DNA of 64,000 nucleotides from Rhodococcus_G sp042879035 (GCF_042879035.1 NZ_JBIAOU010000005.1:62001-126000); one strand, 5' to 3'; shown: positions 24,178 through 33,929, numbered from the stretch's first letter. The notes: a model not told the origin generated them from the sequence alone. Made by a program: numbers and translations.

Positions 24178-25632
24178 TCAGGTAGCGACCCGTTCCCGCA
24201 GGCGTCCGGTCACCTCGGCCCCCGCATCGCCGCGCAGTCGGAGCAGCGGCGGAAGCGTCACCAGCAGCAACCCGGCGACCAGCAGGAACGCGAATCGGTA
24301 GGGCGCCAGGGCGGAGTCGTCGGGATTCACCGACTCGACCGATGTGCCCGCCTGCACGGCCAGCGCGCCGAGCGCGACCCCCATGCCGGCGGCGACCTGC
24401 TGCACCGTGGCGGACAGCGTGTTGGCCCCGGACAGCCGGTCGGACGGGATGTCCGCGTACGTCATGGTGTTGTACGCGGTGAAGCCGATCGAGCGGAACG
24501 CGCCGCTGACGAAGAGGACCGCGAGCATCAGCGGCAGCGGTGTCCCGGCTGTGAGGAAGGCGCATCCGACGAACGTCAGGGCCACGCACACCGTGTTGAC
24601 GAGCAGCACCGTCCGGAAACCCAGCCACCGCATCAGTGGCGTGGTGACCGGCTTGATGGCGAGATTGCCGACGAACACTGCCGCAACGACCAGTCCCGAT
24701 CGGAAGGGATCCCACCCGAAGCCGTCCTGGAACATCAACGGCAGCATGAACGGCGCCGTGAAGATCGTCGCCCGGTACACGTTCCCGGCGACAGTGGACA
24801 CCCGGAAGGTGTCGGTGCGCAGCGCGGTGAAGTCGAGGAGCGGACGGGCTGTGCGTCGCAGATGCCACCACGCGGCGACCCCGAACACCACCGCCACCGC
24901 GGCCGCGGCCAGCGACCCCACCACCGGTCGGGACCAGAGCGAATCGGCCCCGACGGTGAGCGCCGCGATCGTGACACCGATCAGCACGAAGCCGGGCCAG
25001 TCCAGTGTGCGGGCAGCGACCGTCCGAGCCTCGGCGGGCACCACCCTCACGGCGGCCAGGAAGGCGGCGATACCCAGCGGCACGTTGACGAGGAAGATCC
25101 AGTGCCACGAGGCGAGGGTGACGATGGCACCGCCGATCACCGGGGCGAGCACCGGCGCGAGCAGGGCGGGCCACGTCAGGTACGCGACCGCGCGCATCAT
25201 GTCCCGTTTCTCGGTGTTGCGCAGGACCGCGAACCGGCCGACCGGGACCATCATCGCTCCCCCGACGGCCTGCAGTACCCGCATCGCGGTGAGCATCGCC
25301 AGGCTCGTGCTCAGCGCACACAGCACCGATGCGACAGTGAAAACCGCTATGGCGCATAGGAACACCCGCCGGACGCCCCACCGCTCGGCGAGTTGGCCAC
25401 TGACCGGGATGCACACGGCGATGGTGAGCATGTAGGCCGTCATCGCGATACCGATGTCGACCGCGGCCACCCCGAACGACTGCGCGATGGCGGGCGCCGC
25501 GGTCGCGATGACGGTCCCGTCGAGGATCTCCATGAAGGCCGTACCGGCGACCAGGATCGCCAGTCCGCGCGGGACCCCCACCCGCCCGGGGCGACGGCCC
25601 GGGGACTCGACCTCGGTCGGGGAATCCGTCAC
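24178..25632 (-). CDS. MFS transporter, DHA2 drug-efflux type
   Basis: The 484-residue membrane protein has the 14-helix DHA2 layout: motif FMEILDGTVIATAAPAI in helix 1, GQLAERWGVRRVF in the loop after helix 2, and APVLAPVIGGAIV in helix 5. Such proteins export drugs or metabolites by proton antiport. It is preceded by a short inverted repeat (ACGAT at 25672, ATCGT at 25683). It is followed by the aldehyde dehydrogenase operon in the same direction, separated by 99 bp holding a possible activator site. The substrate is unknown. Confidence 0.88.
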   Translation of the reverse strand: MTDSPTEVESPGRRPGRVGVPRGLAILVAGTAFMEILDGTVIATAAPAIAQSFGVAAVDIGIAMTAYMLTIAVCIPVSGQLAERWGVRRVFLCAIAVFTVASVLCALSTSLAMLTAMRVLQAVGGAMMVPVGRFAVLRNTEKRDMMRAVAYLTWPALLAPVLAPVIGGAIVTLASWHWIFLVNVPLGIAAFLAAVRVVPAEARTVAARTLDWPGFVLIGVTIAALTVGADSLWSRPVVGSLAAAAVAVVFGVAAWWHLRRTARPLLDFTALRTDTFRVSTVAGNVYRATIFTAPFMLPLMFQDGFGWDPFRSGLVVAAVFVGNLAIKPVTTPLMRWLGFRTVLLVNTVCVALTFVGCAFLTAGTPLPLMLAVLFVSGAFRSIGFTAYNTMTYADIPSDRLSGANTLSATVQQVAAGMGVALGALAVQAGTSVESVNPDDSALAPYRFAFLLVAGLLLVTLPPLLRLRGDAGAEVTGRLRERVAT

Positions 25633-25740
25633 GGCCCGTTCTCCTCTCGCACGGCCGCCGGCAGGGCGCCGACGATCCGATAATCGTAGCCATGCGAAAG
25701 ACCTGGTCGGCCGAGGGCCGACCGGCTCGGAGCGGGTCGC

Positions 25741-27507
25741 TCACCGGGTGATGTCGAGTGCCCGCATCCGGGTGTAGAGGGTGCTGCGGCTGATACCGAG
25801 CTGCGCAGCCGCGTGCACCTTGTTGCCACCACACTCGGTCAGCGCGTCGACGATCGCCTGGCGTTCTGCGCGTTCGCGCCCACCGAGCCGGGTCACCCGG
25901 TCGCTGGTGCGGCACCGGGCGGGCAAGTCCGCGACCGTGATCCGGAGCGGGGCCCGGTTCCCCACGGACCGGGACGGGTCTCGGGCGGCCCCGTCGGCGG
26001 CGGACTTCGCCGCCCGTGCCCGCGCGACGGCCTTGTCGAGAACCACCGTCAACTCTGCCAGGTTGCCCGGCCATTGGGCCGCCCCGAGCGCCTCGATCGC
26101 CGAGGCGGTCAACCGCGCACCGGGCGCGATCTCGTCGAGCATCACCTGTGCGATGTCGGGAAGCTCGGCGCGCCGCTGCCGCAGCGGCGGCAGCACGACG
26201 CGCTCGGGGCAGCGGGCAACCAGCGCCGCGACCGGTCGCGGCAGGTCGGGCTCCGGGCACGCGGTCAGCACGATGCGCGGTCCGGTGCCCGCGAGCGCCC
26301 CCGCGAGCAGGGGATGCACCGATTCCGGCAGCAACTGCACCTGTTCGACGACGAGGACGTCCGGCGACACCCCGTCCGCCGCCCTGCCCTGCAGATGGGT
26401 GCCGAGCTCGGCGACCCAGGCGTCGAGGCCGCGGACCGCGATGTGCGCCGCGTCCAGGCTGTGGGTGCACCGGTCGTCGGCGATGTCCCGGGCGGCGCTG
26501 GTGCGTCCCGACCCCGGCTCCCCGAGGACGAGCACCGCGTCGTCGGTGTGCCGGAGCCGCTGCAGTTTCCGGCTCGTTCGCGTGCCCGCGGATTCGGGGC
26601 GCGTCGACCCACGGGGTATCGGCACCGAGCGCCGCGACGTCGGCTGTACCAGGAACAGTGCCCCACCGTCGGCGCCGGCGATCCGGTCCGCCTGTACCGT
26701 CACCGACTCCCCCGACGCGAGTTCGATCCGCACGGTGCGTGACTGGTTCGGTTGCAGATCCGCGGCGAGCCCGCGCAGGACGGCGTGGTCGGCGCCGTCG
26801 AGCATCTCCTGCGCGGTGCGGTTGGACAGCAGCAGGTCCTCACTGATCGCGGCGACCGCCACGTGACGCTGCGGCGAGACCCGGTGGAAGGCGTCGACGA
26901 GGCGCTGCTCGGACGCGCGCGACCCCTCGAGCAGGCGCCTCTCGATGTCGGCGGCGGCCCGTTGGAGGAAGGGCGCGAACAGCGAGTTGACCTGCGGGGC
27001 AATGCAGGTCAGGTCGAGGATGCCCTCCACCCGCCGCGTCACCGGGTGGATGATCGGGTGCCCGTAGCAACTCAGCTCCTTGAACTGTTCGAGGTAGTGC
27101 TCGGGCCCGTTGACCGCCACACCGCGCCGGACCTCGAGGGGCGTCCCGAGGGCGTTGGTACCGGCCCGGTCCTCCCCGAACCTCGATCCGACGATCGCGC
27201 CGAGGCGCTCCATCCGCCGCGCGACGGCGGGGTTGTCGAACACGCTGGCCACGATCCGGCAGTCCGGGTCGGCCAGCAGCACGCACAGTTCGGTGCCTGC
27301 GATCTGGATGCCGACCTCGTCGAGGACGGGACGCGCGGCCCGCAGCAACCGGCCGGTGAGGTCGAGATCGTCGGCGGGTGTCGCGTCGAACTCCCGTCCG
27401 GGGTCGACTCCGCTGAGCGCGGAACGCTTCCAGGACAGCGCGATCTCCGGGCGGATCGAAACCGACCCGCCCCTGCCCGCCGACTCCGTCTCGCTGCTCG
27501 AGGTCAT
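25741..27507 (-). CDS. AcoR/MimR-type GAF activator with degenerate AAA+ domain and Fis HTH
   Basis: The 588-residue regulator has an N-terminal AcoR-type GAF region (GEDRAGTNALGTPL near 110-125, CYGHPIIHPVTRRVEG near 160) and a PAS-like segment. An AAA+ core follows with an altered P-loop GEPGSGRTS (Arg for Lys) and no recognisable GAFTGA loop. It ends in a Fis-type HTH (VHAAAQLGISRSTLYTRM). Actinobacteria lack sigma-54, and such proteins activate through other routes. Its ATG overlaps the fadD stop by four bases, so it is cotranscribed with fadD. Likely targets are the fadD and alcohol/aldehyde dehydrogenase operons. Confidence 0.88.
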   Translation of the reverse strand: MTSSSETESAGRGGSVSIRPEIALSWKRSALSGVDPGREFDATPADDLDLTGRLLRAARPVLDEVGIQIAGTELCVLLADPDCRIVASVFDNPAVARRMERLGAIVGSRFGEDRAGTNALGTPLEVRRGVAVNGPEHYLEQFKELSCYGHPIIHPVTRRVEGILDLTCIAPQVNSLFAPFLQRAAADIERRLLEGSRASEQRLVDAFHRVSPQRHVAVAAISEDLLLSNRTAQEMLDGADHAVLRGLAADLQPNQSRTVRIELASGESVTVQADRIAGADGGALFLVQPTSRRSVPIPRGSTRPESAGTRTSRKLQRLRHTDDAVLVLGEPGSGRTSAARDIADDRCTHSLDAAHIAVRGLDAWVAELGTHLQGRAADGVSPDVLVVEQVQLLPESVHPLLAGALAGTGPRIVLTACPEPDLPRPVAALVARCPERVVLPPLRQRRAELPDIAQVMLDEIAPGARLTASAIEALGAAQWPGNLAELTVVLDKAVARARAAKSAADGAARDPSRSVGNRAPLRITVADLPARCRTSDRVTRLGGRERAERQAIVDALTECGGNKVHAAAQLGISRSTLYTRMRALDITR

Positions 27508-29183
27508 TCCGTGACCTGTTCACGTCCGATCAGTTCGATGGACTTCTCGCGCATCTCGATCTTGCGGACCTTCCCGGTGACGGTCATCGGGAACTCGTCG
27601 ACGACGTGGACGTAGCGGGGAATCTTGTAGTGGGCGAGTTTGCCGGTGCAGTAGGCGCGCAACGTGGCGGCGTCGAGGTCGGGTGCGCCCTCGCGCATCC
27701 GCACCCACACCATCAACTCCTCGCCGTACTTGGCGTCCGGGACCCCGATGACCTGCGCGTCGAGGATGTCGGGGTGGGTGTAGAGGAACTCCTCGATCTC
27801 GCGGGGGTAGATGTTCTCGCCGCCACGGATCACCATGTCCTTGATCCGGCCGGTGATCGCGACGTAGCCGTCGGCGTCCATCACCCCGATGTCGCCGGTG
27901 TGCATCCACCGGGCACTGTCGATCGCCTCGGCGGTCTTCTCCGGGTTGTCCCAGTAGCCGAGCATCACCGAGTAGCCGCGAGTGCACAGCTCACCGGGCT
28001 CGCCGCGGGGCACCGTCAATCCGGTTGCCGGATCGACGATCTTGACCTCGAGGTGCGGTCCGACCCGGCCGACGGTGGACACCCGCTGGTCGATGGTGTC
28101 GTCCGCGCGGGTCTGCAGCGACACCGGCGAGGTCTCGGTCATGCCGTAACAGATGGACACCTCGGCCATGCCCATCTGCTCGATGACCTGCTTCATCACC
28201 TCGACCGGGCAGGGCGAGCCGGCCATGATCCCGGTGCGCAGACTGGACAGGTCGTACCGCTCGAAGTCCGGGTCGGCGAGTTCGGCGATGAACATCGTCG
28301 GCACCCCGTACAGCGAGGTGCAGCGCTCGGCCTGCACGGCCTCGAGCGTCGCCTTCGGATCGAACGAGGGCGCCGGAATCACCATCGCTGCACCGTGACT
28401 GGTGCAGGCGAGGTTGCCCATCACCATGCCGAAGCAGTGGTAGAACGGCACCGGGATACACACCCGATCGGCCTCGGTGTAGTGGCACAGTTCACCGACG
28501 AAGTACCCGTTGTTGAGGATGTTGTGGTGACTGAGGGTGGCGCCCTTCGGGAAACCCGTTGTCCCCGAGGTGTACTGGATGTTGATCGGGTCGTCCATCG
28601 ACAGCGCGGCCTGCGCCGAGGCGACCGCCGAGGGATCGGCGGCGTGCGCGGCGGCGCCGTCCGCGACCAGGGCCTGCCAGCCCTCGCCACCGAGCAGGAT
28701 CACCGACTCGAGGTCCGGGCAGTTCGGCCGGACCTGCTCGATCATCGCGGCGTAGTCGGAGGTCTTGAACGCGGCGGCGGAGACCAGCATCCGGATCCCG
28801 GCCTGCTCGAGCACGTACTGCAGTTCGTGCGAGCGGTAGGCCGGATTGATGTTGACCAGGATCGCCCCGATCTTCGCGGTGGCGTACTGCACCATCGTCC
28901 ACTCCGGGCAGTTCGGCGCCCAGATCCCGACCCGGTCCCCCGTGCGCACGCCGCGCTGCAGCAACCCGGCGGCGAGTCCGTCGACCTCGGCGGCGAACTC
29001 GGTGTAGGTCCACCGGCGCCCGGAGGCGACGTCCACGACGGCGTCGCGGTCGCCGTGCGCGGCCACCGTCCGATCGAGATTGTCACCGATCGTGTCCCCC
29101 GACATCGGCGCGTCCCAGACGCCCGAGGTGTAACTGGGCAACGCGGTCGACCGATCCGCTGCATCGGGCACGATCCGGGTCAT
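27504..29183 (-). CDS. Acyl-CoA synthetase (FadD35-like AMP-binding enzyme)
   Basis: The 559-residue ANL enzyme has the P-loop YTSGTTGFPKGATLSH near 200, YGMTETSPVS, WMHTGDIGVMDADGYVAI, GGENIYPREIEEFL, and the C-terminal catalytic lysine in VTGKVRKIEMRE. It activates a carboxylic acid to its CoA thioester. It forms an operon with the downstream AcoR-like regulator. The ADH/ALDH pair next door could supply the acid, making an alcohol to acyl-CoA route (inference). Confidence 0.9.
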   Translation of the reverse strand: MTRIVPDAADRSTALPSYTSGVWDAPMSGDTIGDNLDRTVAAHGDRDAVVDVASGRRWTYTEFAAEVDGLAAGLLQRGVRTGDRVGIWAPNCPEWTMVQYATAKIGAILVNINPAYRSHELQYVLEQAGIRMLVSAAAFKTSDYAAMIEQVRPNCPDLESVILLGGEGWQALVADGAAAHAADPSAVASAQAALSMDDPINIQYTSGTTGFPKGATLSHHNILNNGYFVGELCHYTEADRVCIPVPFYHCFGMVMGNLACTSHGAAMVIPAPSFDPKATLEAVQAERCTSLYGVPTMFIAELADPDFERYDLSSLRTGIMAGSPCPVEVMKQVIEQMGMAEVSICYGMTETSPVSLQTRADDTIDQRVSTVGRVGPHLEVKIVDPATGLTVPRGEPGELCTRGYSVMLGYWDNPEKTAEAIDSARWMHTGDIGVMDADGYVAITGRIKDMVIRGGENIYPREIEEFLYTHPDILDAQVIGVPDAKYGEELMVWVRMREGAPDLDAATLRAYCTGKLAHYKIPRYVHVVDEFPMTVTGKVRKIEMREKSIELIGREQVTE

Positions 29184-29270
29184 CGTCTGTCCTCCCTTGC
29201 GCCCGATCGGCTGGATCCGGGCGTCTCATCGAAACTACTCGCACACGTGTGATCCACGACATACTCCGAC

Positions 29271-29313
29271 GGGCGGGGTGTCGGTAACTGTCCGGGAACA
29301 GGACACCCCGCCC
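29271..29313 (-). terminator. Hairpin between MHS transporter and fadD, overlapping activator site copy 2
   Basis: GGGCGGGGTGTC (29271-29282) pairs with GACACCCCGCCC (29302-29313), 12 perfect base pairs, just after the transporter stop at 29320 on the minus strand. The loop holds AACTGTCC; with GGACACC of the right arm this forms the second TGTCC-N7-GGACA site (29286-29307), 103 bp upstream of fadD. The stretch may terminate one transcript and regulate the next. Confidence 0.7.
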
Positions 29314-29319
29314 GGAGCC

Positions 29320-30705
29320 TCACGAGAGCGCGACGTCCTTGGTCTCCACCAGTGCTCGGGTGCAGAAGAAGCTGAACACGGCGAGCACGGCCAGCAGCAC
29401 GCCGATCGCGGCACCGCCGAAGGAAGCGGCCAGTGGCGCCGCGATCAGCGGCGGGATCGCGCCGCCGAGGACACCGGCGAGGTTGTAACCGAGTCCGGCG
29501 CCGGTGTAGCGGTACCGGGTCGCGAACATCTCGGGCAGCAGTGCGCCGCACGGGCCGTACGCAATGCCGAAGATGGCGAGGGTGCCGAACATGCCGATCG
29601 CGAATGCGGCGGGCGAGCCGGTGTCGAGCAGCGGGAACAGTGCCAGCGCCCAGAAGACCGCAGCGACGCACGACGCCATGATCACCTTGCGGCGGCCGAT
29701 GCGGTCCGAGTACAACGCGGACACGACGATCGCGGCACCGAACACCACCGCGGACGCGATGCCGACGGACAGCACGAACGGGCGGGAGAACCCGAGGGTC
29801 TTGGTGCCGTAGCTGGTCAGGAACGCGGTGCCCATGTAGAAGAACGCGAACAGGGTGGCCAGGGCGCCCGCCGAGAGCAGGATCTCCTTGCTCTGGTACC
29901 GCCAGGCGTCGGCGAACGGCAGGCGCCGCGGCTCCTGTCCTTCGGCCTGGACGGCCTGCTCGGCCTGATTGGCACGGAAGACCGGGGTCTCCTCGATCGC
30001 GAGGCGCATGTAGAGGCCGATCGCGACGAGGACGATGGAGAACAGGAACGGCACCCGCCAGCCCCAGTTCAGGAATGCCTCGTTGGAGTCGCCGAGGACG
30101 GCGCCGGTGACGAGGAAGGTGCCGGACGACAGGACGAAGGCGAGTGCCGGGCCGAGCTGCGGGAACATCGCGTACAGGCCGCGTTTGCCGGGCGGCGCGT
30201 ACTCCGCCGTGAGCAGCGTCGCACCGGCCCATTCACCACCGACCGCGAAGCCCTGCGCGAACCGCAGCAGAACCAGGATCAGCGGCGCGGCAACCCCGAT
30301 GGTCTCGGCGCTCGGCAGCAGACCGATCAGCAGGGTCGAGATGCCCATCAGGAGCAGGGTGGAGACGAGGGTCTTCTTGCGGCCGATCCGATCGCCGTAG
30401 TGCCCGAACAGCATCGCGCCGACCGGCCTCGCGAAGAATGCGACCGCGAAGGTGGCGAACGAGGCGACGGTACCCGCGGTCGATCCGAGTGCCGGGAAGA
30501 AGACCTTCGGGAACACCAGCGCGGCGGCGGTCCCGTAGATGAAGAAGTCGTAGAACTCGATGGTCGTGCCGATGCAGCTGGCGACGGCGACTCGGCGCAC
30601 GCTCGTCCGCGTGGTGGCGCGGGCGCCGGCCTCCGTCGGCATGGCAGGCTCCGGCGACACTACCGGCGGTGCCGGCGACGCCGGTTCTGGCGACACTGTC
30701 GTCAT
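29320..30705 (-). CDS. MFS transporter, metabolite:H+ symporter (MHS) family
   Basis: The 461-residue protein has 12 predicted membrane helices and the MHS hallmarks: IGTTIEFYDFFIYGTAAALV at helix 1, GHYGDRIGRKKTL, and RFAQGFAVGGEWAGA. MHS carriers import organic acids, betaines or shikimate-like solutes with protons. ATG 30705 has AGAGGA eight bases upstream; longer frames run into the hairpin region. The hydrophilic N terminus is Pro/Glu rich. It is transcribed alone between two hairpins; the next gene downstream is fadD, so it may import a substrate for that ligase. Confidence 0.9.
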   Translation of the reverse strand: MTTVSPEPASPAPPVVSPEPAMPTEAGARATTRTSVRRVAVASCIGTTIEFYDFFIYGTAAALVFPKVFFPALGSTAGTVASFATFAVAFFARPVGAMLFGHYGDRIGRKKTLVSTLLLMGISTLLIGLLPSAETIGVAAPLILVLLRFAQGFAVGGEWAGATLLTAEYAPPGKRGLYAMFPQLGPALAFVLSSGTFLVTGAVLGDSNEAFLNWGWRVPFLFSIVLVAIGLYMRLAIEETPVFRANQAEQAVQAEGQEPRRLPFADAWRYQSKEILLSAGALATLFAFFYMGTAFLTSYGTKTLGFSRPFVLSVGIASAVVFGAAIVVSALYSDRIGRRKVIMASCVAAVFWALALFPLLDTGSPAAFAIGMFGTLAIFGIAYGPCGALLPEMFATRYRYTGAGLGYNLAGVLGGAIPPLIAAPLAASFGGAAIGVLLAVLAVFSFFCTRALVETKDVALS

Positions 30706-30768
30706 GGGTGTCCTCTTCTCGCGGTTGCGGTCTCCCCGGCGCGGTCGCCGGGACTGCGGGAAAAGGTA

Positions 30769-30825
30769 GTGACGCGGCTCACCCCCGAATACCCCCGAAA
30801 AGGGGGTGGTGGTGAGCCGCGTCAC
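30769..30825. promoter_or_regulatory. 57-bp nested inverted repeat with CRP-like arms
   Basis: GTGACGCGGCTCACC (30769-30783) pairs perfectly with GGTGAGCCGCGTCAC (30811-30825), and an inner CCCCC-GAAAA-GGGGG hairpin sits at 30792-30806. It lies just after the gene at 30843-31337 and 64 bp before the MHS transporter start, so it may terminate the first. Each arm alone has GTGA-N6-TCAC, the layout of a CRP/GlxR half-site pair, and the left arm matches a site in front of mftA. Confidence 0.72.
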
Positions 30826-30842
30826 AGGGCGGTCGGTGTGGG

Positions 30843-31337
30843 TCAGCGACCCGCCGCGCTGAGGATCTCCTGACGCAGCTCCGACCACACCACCGCATAC
30901 GCCCCGGGGTCTGCGACCGTGTCGGCGAGCAGTTCCTGGTAGCGCGCGAGCCGCGGCACGTAGGCGGAGACGTCGTCGAAGACGTCCGCGGCGCGACGAT
31001 CCAGGTCGGCGAGCGCGGCCGCGTCACCGTTCGCGTCGGCGAACTCGGCGTCGAGAGGCTCGAACCGCTCGACGACCTCGGCGAACAGGAACTCGTCGAT
31101 CGAGACGCGCTCCGCGTCGAGCTGATCGTCGAGTTCGGCGATGCCCGCCGCGGTGAGAGTGACGGAACCGGCGTCGTCGGCGGTGGCACGCCCCAGGTCG
31201 ACGAGCGCGGTGAGCGCGGCATGCGCGGACGCCTCACCGACGCCGAGCTGCGTCGCCAGCACCGCGGGCGTCACCGCGCCCTTGAGCCGGACCGTCTGCA
31301 GCAGCGCCAGCTCGTCCACATTGCCTGCGAAGGCCAT
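30843..31337 (-). CDS. Winged-helix (MarR-like) domain protein
   Basis: The 164-residue acidic protein has an N-terminal winged-helix-like segment (LKGAVTPAVLATQLGVGEAS with following ALTALVDLGRAT), and a helical C-terminal half containing FEPLDAEFADANGD and RLARYQELLADTVADPGAYA. I do not recognise a named family beyond actinobacterial MarR-like hypothetical proteins. It is a single gene on the minus strand ending at the nested inverted repeat. A regulatory or small-molecule sensing role is possible. Confidence 0.7.
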   Translation of the reverse strand: MAFAGNVDELALLQTVRLKGAVTPAVLATQLGVGEASAHAALTALVDLGRATADDAGSVTLTAAGIAELDDQLDAERVSIDEFLFAEVVERFEPLDAEFADANGDAAALADLDRRAADVFDDVSAYVPRLARYQELLADTVADPGAYAVVWSELRQEILSAAGR

Positions 31338-31445
31338 TGCGTTTCTCCTCTTCGTGTTCGCGACTCGTGATCGCGGTCGCCGTGCGCACCATCATCGCCT
31401 GGCCGGGCGGCGCCGGGTGCAGCTACCCTGCTCGCCCGCGGTTCG

Positions 31446-32498
31446 TCAGGCCACCAGCAGGACGCCGACGAACGCCACGGTCGCCACCCACACGGTGGAC
31501 AGCGCAGCGAGGACGAACGGGCGCGGGCCGACGGAACGCAGCAGGCTCACGCGGACACCGAGTCCGAGGGCGAACATGGCGGTGGTCAGCAGCGCGGTCT
31601 GCGCGAGCTTCGCGCCGGCGATCGCGGCCTCCGGCAGCAGACCCGACGAGCGCAGCGCCACGCAGGCGAGGAATCCGAGAACGAACAGTGGAACCAGCGG
31701 GGGGTGTGTGGCCGAGGTGCCGCCGCCACGTGCGTCCCGGCGCGCACGTGCGCCGAGGTAGGCCATCACCGGGGCCAGCATGAGAACCCGTGCGAGCTTG
31801 ACGACCGTGGCGACCGCGAGCGCGGCGCCGCCGATCGCACCACCGGTCGCGACGACCTGCGCGACCTCGTGGATGGACCCGCCTGCCCACATCCCGGCCT
31901 GCCGGTCGGTCAGCCCCAGCAAGGTCGACAGCAGCGGGATCGTCGGGATCATCAGCGTCCCGAAGACGACGACCAGAGCCACCGTCGTGAGCAGTTCCTC
32001 CTCCTTGGCGTTGATCACCCCGTCGGTGGCAGCCGCGGCTGCGGCGCCGCAGATGGAGAACCCGCATGCGATCAGCACCCGCTGGGACCACGACAGGCCG
32101 AGCAGCTTGCCCGCGTACATCGTGCCTGCGATGCCGAGCACGACGATGGCGACCACAACGGCGATCACGCCGAAACCGAGGCCGATGACGTCCCCGAACA
32201 TCAGCTGCAGTCCGAGGAGCGCCACTCCGGCCCGCAGGAGCCGTTTGGCCGAGAAGTCCAGACCCGGCCGGATCCAGCCGGGCACGGTGACGAGGTTCGC
32301 CACCAACGCGCCGGCGACGATCGCGATCAGCATCGGGTTGACCGCCGGAACGAGCCGGCCGATTCCCATCGCGATCGCGGATCCCGTCACGCACAGCGCG
32401 ACACCCGCCACGAGGCCGGTGGACCGAGATCGACGGTCGCTGATCCGAGCCTGTCGATCGGCACTCGGCTGCGGGTGGATTCGCACATCACTGGACAT
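31446..32498 (-). CDS. yeiH: YeiH family putative sulfate exporter
   Basis: The 350-residue membrane protein has about ten hydrophobic segments and the family segments RLLRAGVALLGLQL, CGFSICGAAA and GGSIHEVAQVVA. YeiH proteins are thought to export small sulfur anions and are usually controlled by a divergent LysR regulator. ATG 32498 is taken as the start. A LysR-type site lies 55 bp upstream (32557-32573). Its probable regulator gene is 2.6 kb away (35092), separated by a foreign-looking ABC-transporter fragment. Confidence 0.87.
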   Translation of the reverse strand: MSSDVRIHPQPSADRQARISDRRSRSTGLVAGVALCVTGSAIAMGIGRLVPAVNPMLIAIVAGALVANLVTVPGWIRPGLDFSAKRLLRAGVALLGLQLMFGDVIGLGFGVIAVVVAIVVLGIAGTMYAGKLLGLSWSQRVLIACGFSICGAAAAAATDGVINAKEEELLTTVALVVVFGTLMIPTIPLLSTLLGLTDRQAGMWAGGSIHEVAQVVATGGAIGGAALAVATVVKLARVLMLAPVMAYLGARARRDARGGGTSATHPPLVPLFVLGFLACVALRSSGLLPEAAIAGAKLAQTALLTTAMFALGLGVRVSLLRSVGPRPFVLAALSTVWVATVAFVGVLLVA

Positions 32499-32552
32499 GC
32501 CGATGACACTGCTGCACCGACAGTGCGCGCGGTAGCCGTCATCTCGCCATTG

Positions 32553-32573
32553 CCATATATCGAACTGATATGG
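32553..32573. promoter_or_regulatory. LysR-type operator, yeiH side
   Basis: CCATAT and ATATGG form an imperfect dyad. The 17-mer ATATCGAACTGATATGG (32557-32573) differs at only two positions from the 17-mer at 35048-35064 in front of the LysR gene. Confidence 0.7.
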
Positions 32574-32774
32574 AATCACCGAGAGTCGCTCCTCGACAGC
32601 ACCGGTCGGCGAGCGAACCACCGAGGGCGGGCGGCGAGCACCCGGCTGACCGGAAAGGCCGGGACGTCCGGTCCCGTGACACGAAGCGCCCGGAGACGAC
32701 ATAGCTAACCTGGTCACCTCTGTCGCCTTCACGCGAGCCGGTTTTCGCAGCGAGAGCGCGCGGCAGATCGTTCG

Positions 32775-33929
32775 TTGGCTCGCACGGCCAGCATCGACGC
32801 ACCGAGTCGGCTGCAGCAGACCGCAGCCGTTCCCGAATCCTTCGCCGCCATGACCGGAATCGGAATGTTCGCCGTCTCCTACCTCGCGGGTGTCACGTGC
32901 GTCTCCGGTGGCATGCTCGCCGGAGTCATGGGCGCAGGCGGAATCATGTTCATCTTCCTCGACCGGGTGGCCAACATCGGCACCTACTACGCGGTGATCA
33001 CCGGCATCCTCCTCGTCGTCACGGTCATCACGAATCCCGAGGGAATCATCTCCGACCTCCACAAGACGGTGGACAAGGTGCGCCGCAGGATCACCCGCGC
33101 TCCCCTCGACACCGAACCCGACGGCATCGAGCTCGACGTGGACACCGCGACGTCCTACACGGGAACGAGCCGTCACATCGGTGACGTCGTCCTGTCCAGC
33201 AAGGGAATCAGCGTCCACTACGGCGGCATCACCGCACTCGACGACGTCTCGTTCGACGTCCGCGACGGCGAGATCATCGGTTTGATCGGACCCAACGGCG
33301 CCGGTAAGACGACGTTCATCGACGCCATCAGCGGCTTCGCCGACGCCACGGGTGGTGTCACCCTCGCCGGCGAGAACCTCGACGACCGCAAGGCCTTCGA
33401 ACGCAGCCGCGCGGGCCTCGGCCGGACCTTCCAGGGCATCGAGTTGTACGACGACCTGTCGGTTCGCGAGAACGTCTCCGTCGGGACCACGGCCTCACAC
33501 CATCGAGGGCCGGACAACCCGCCTCTCGATTCCGCCGGACTCGACGAGCTGTTCGGGGTGCTGCACCTGAGCGCGGTCGCCGACCGCCCCGTCAGGGAAC
33601 TGTCCCAGGGCCAGCGTCAGCTCGTCTCGGTCGCCCGGGCCCTCGCAGGCCGGCCGCGAGTCGTCCTGCTCGACGAACCCGCGGCGGGACTCGACAGCGC
33701 CGAGAGCATGTGGCTGGGCGATCGACTGCGGGCCGTGCGTGATTCGGGCCTGACGGTCGTCATGGTCGATCACGACATGGAGCTGGTGCTCGAGGTCTGC
33801 GACCGCATCGTCGTTCTCGATCTCGGCAGGCTCATCGCGATCGGCACTCCCGACGAGATCCGAAACAACCCTGAAGTGACCCGGGCCTACCTCGGCTCGA
33901 CCCACACCGGGCAGGAGCTGAACGCATGA
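32775..33929 (+). pseudogene. Branched-chain amino-acid ABC transporter permease-ATPase (LivM-LivG fusion), 5'-truncated
   Basis: The open frame (384 codons from a TTG) begins in the C-terminal part of a LivM-type permease: residues 12-110, with RLQQTAAVPESFAAMTGIGM and about three membrane segments. It runs into a complete LivG-type ATPase: Walker A GPNGAGKT near 172, signature LSQGQRQ near 276, Walker B VVLLDEP near 296. Fused LivM-LivG proteins are normally about 600 residues, so the N-terminal half of the permease and any livH gene are missing. The ATPase could still be made, but no transporter can be assembled from the genes here. Confidence 0.82.

Noticed and set aside
25672..25687. ACGAT-N6-ATCGT inverted repeat before the DHA2 transporter as an operator
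   Set aside because: Five-base arms alone are too short to support a claim; mentioned only as context for the transporter.
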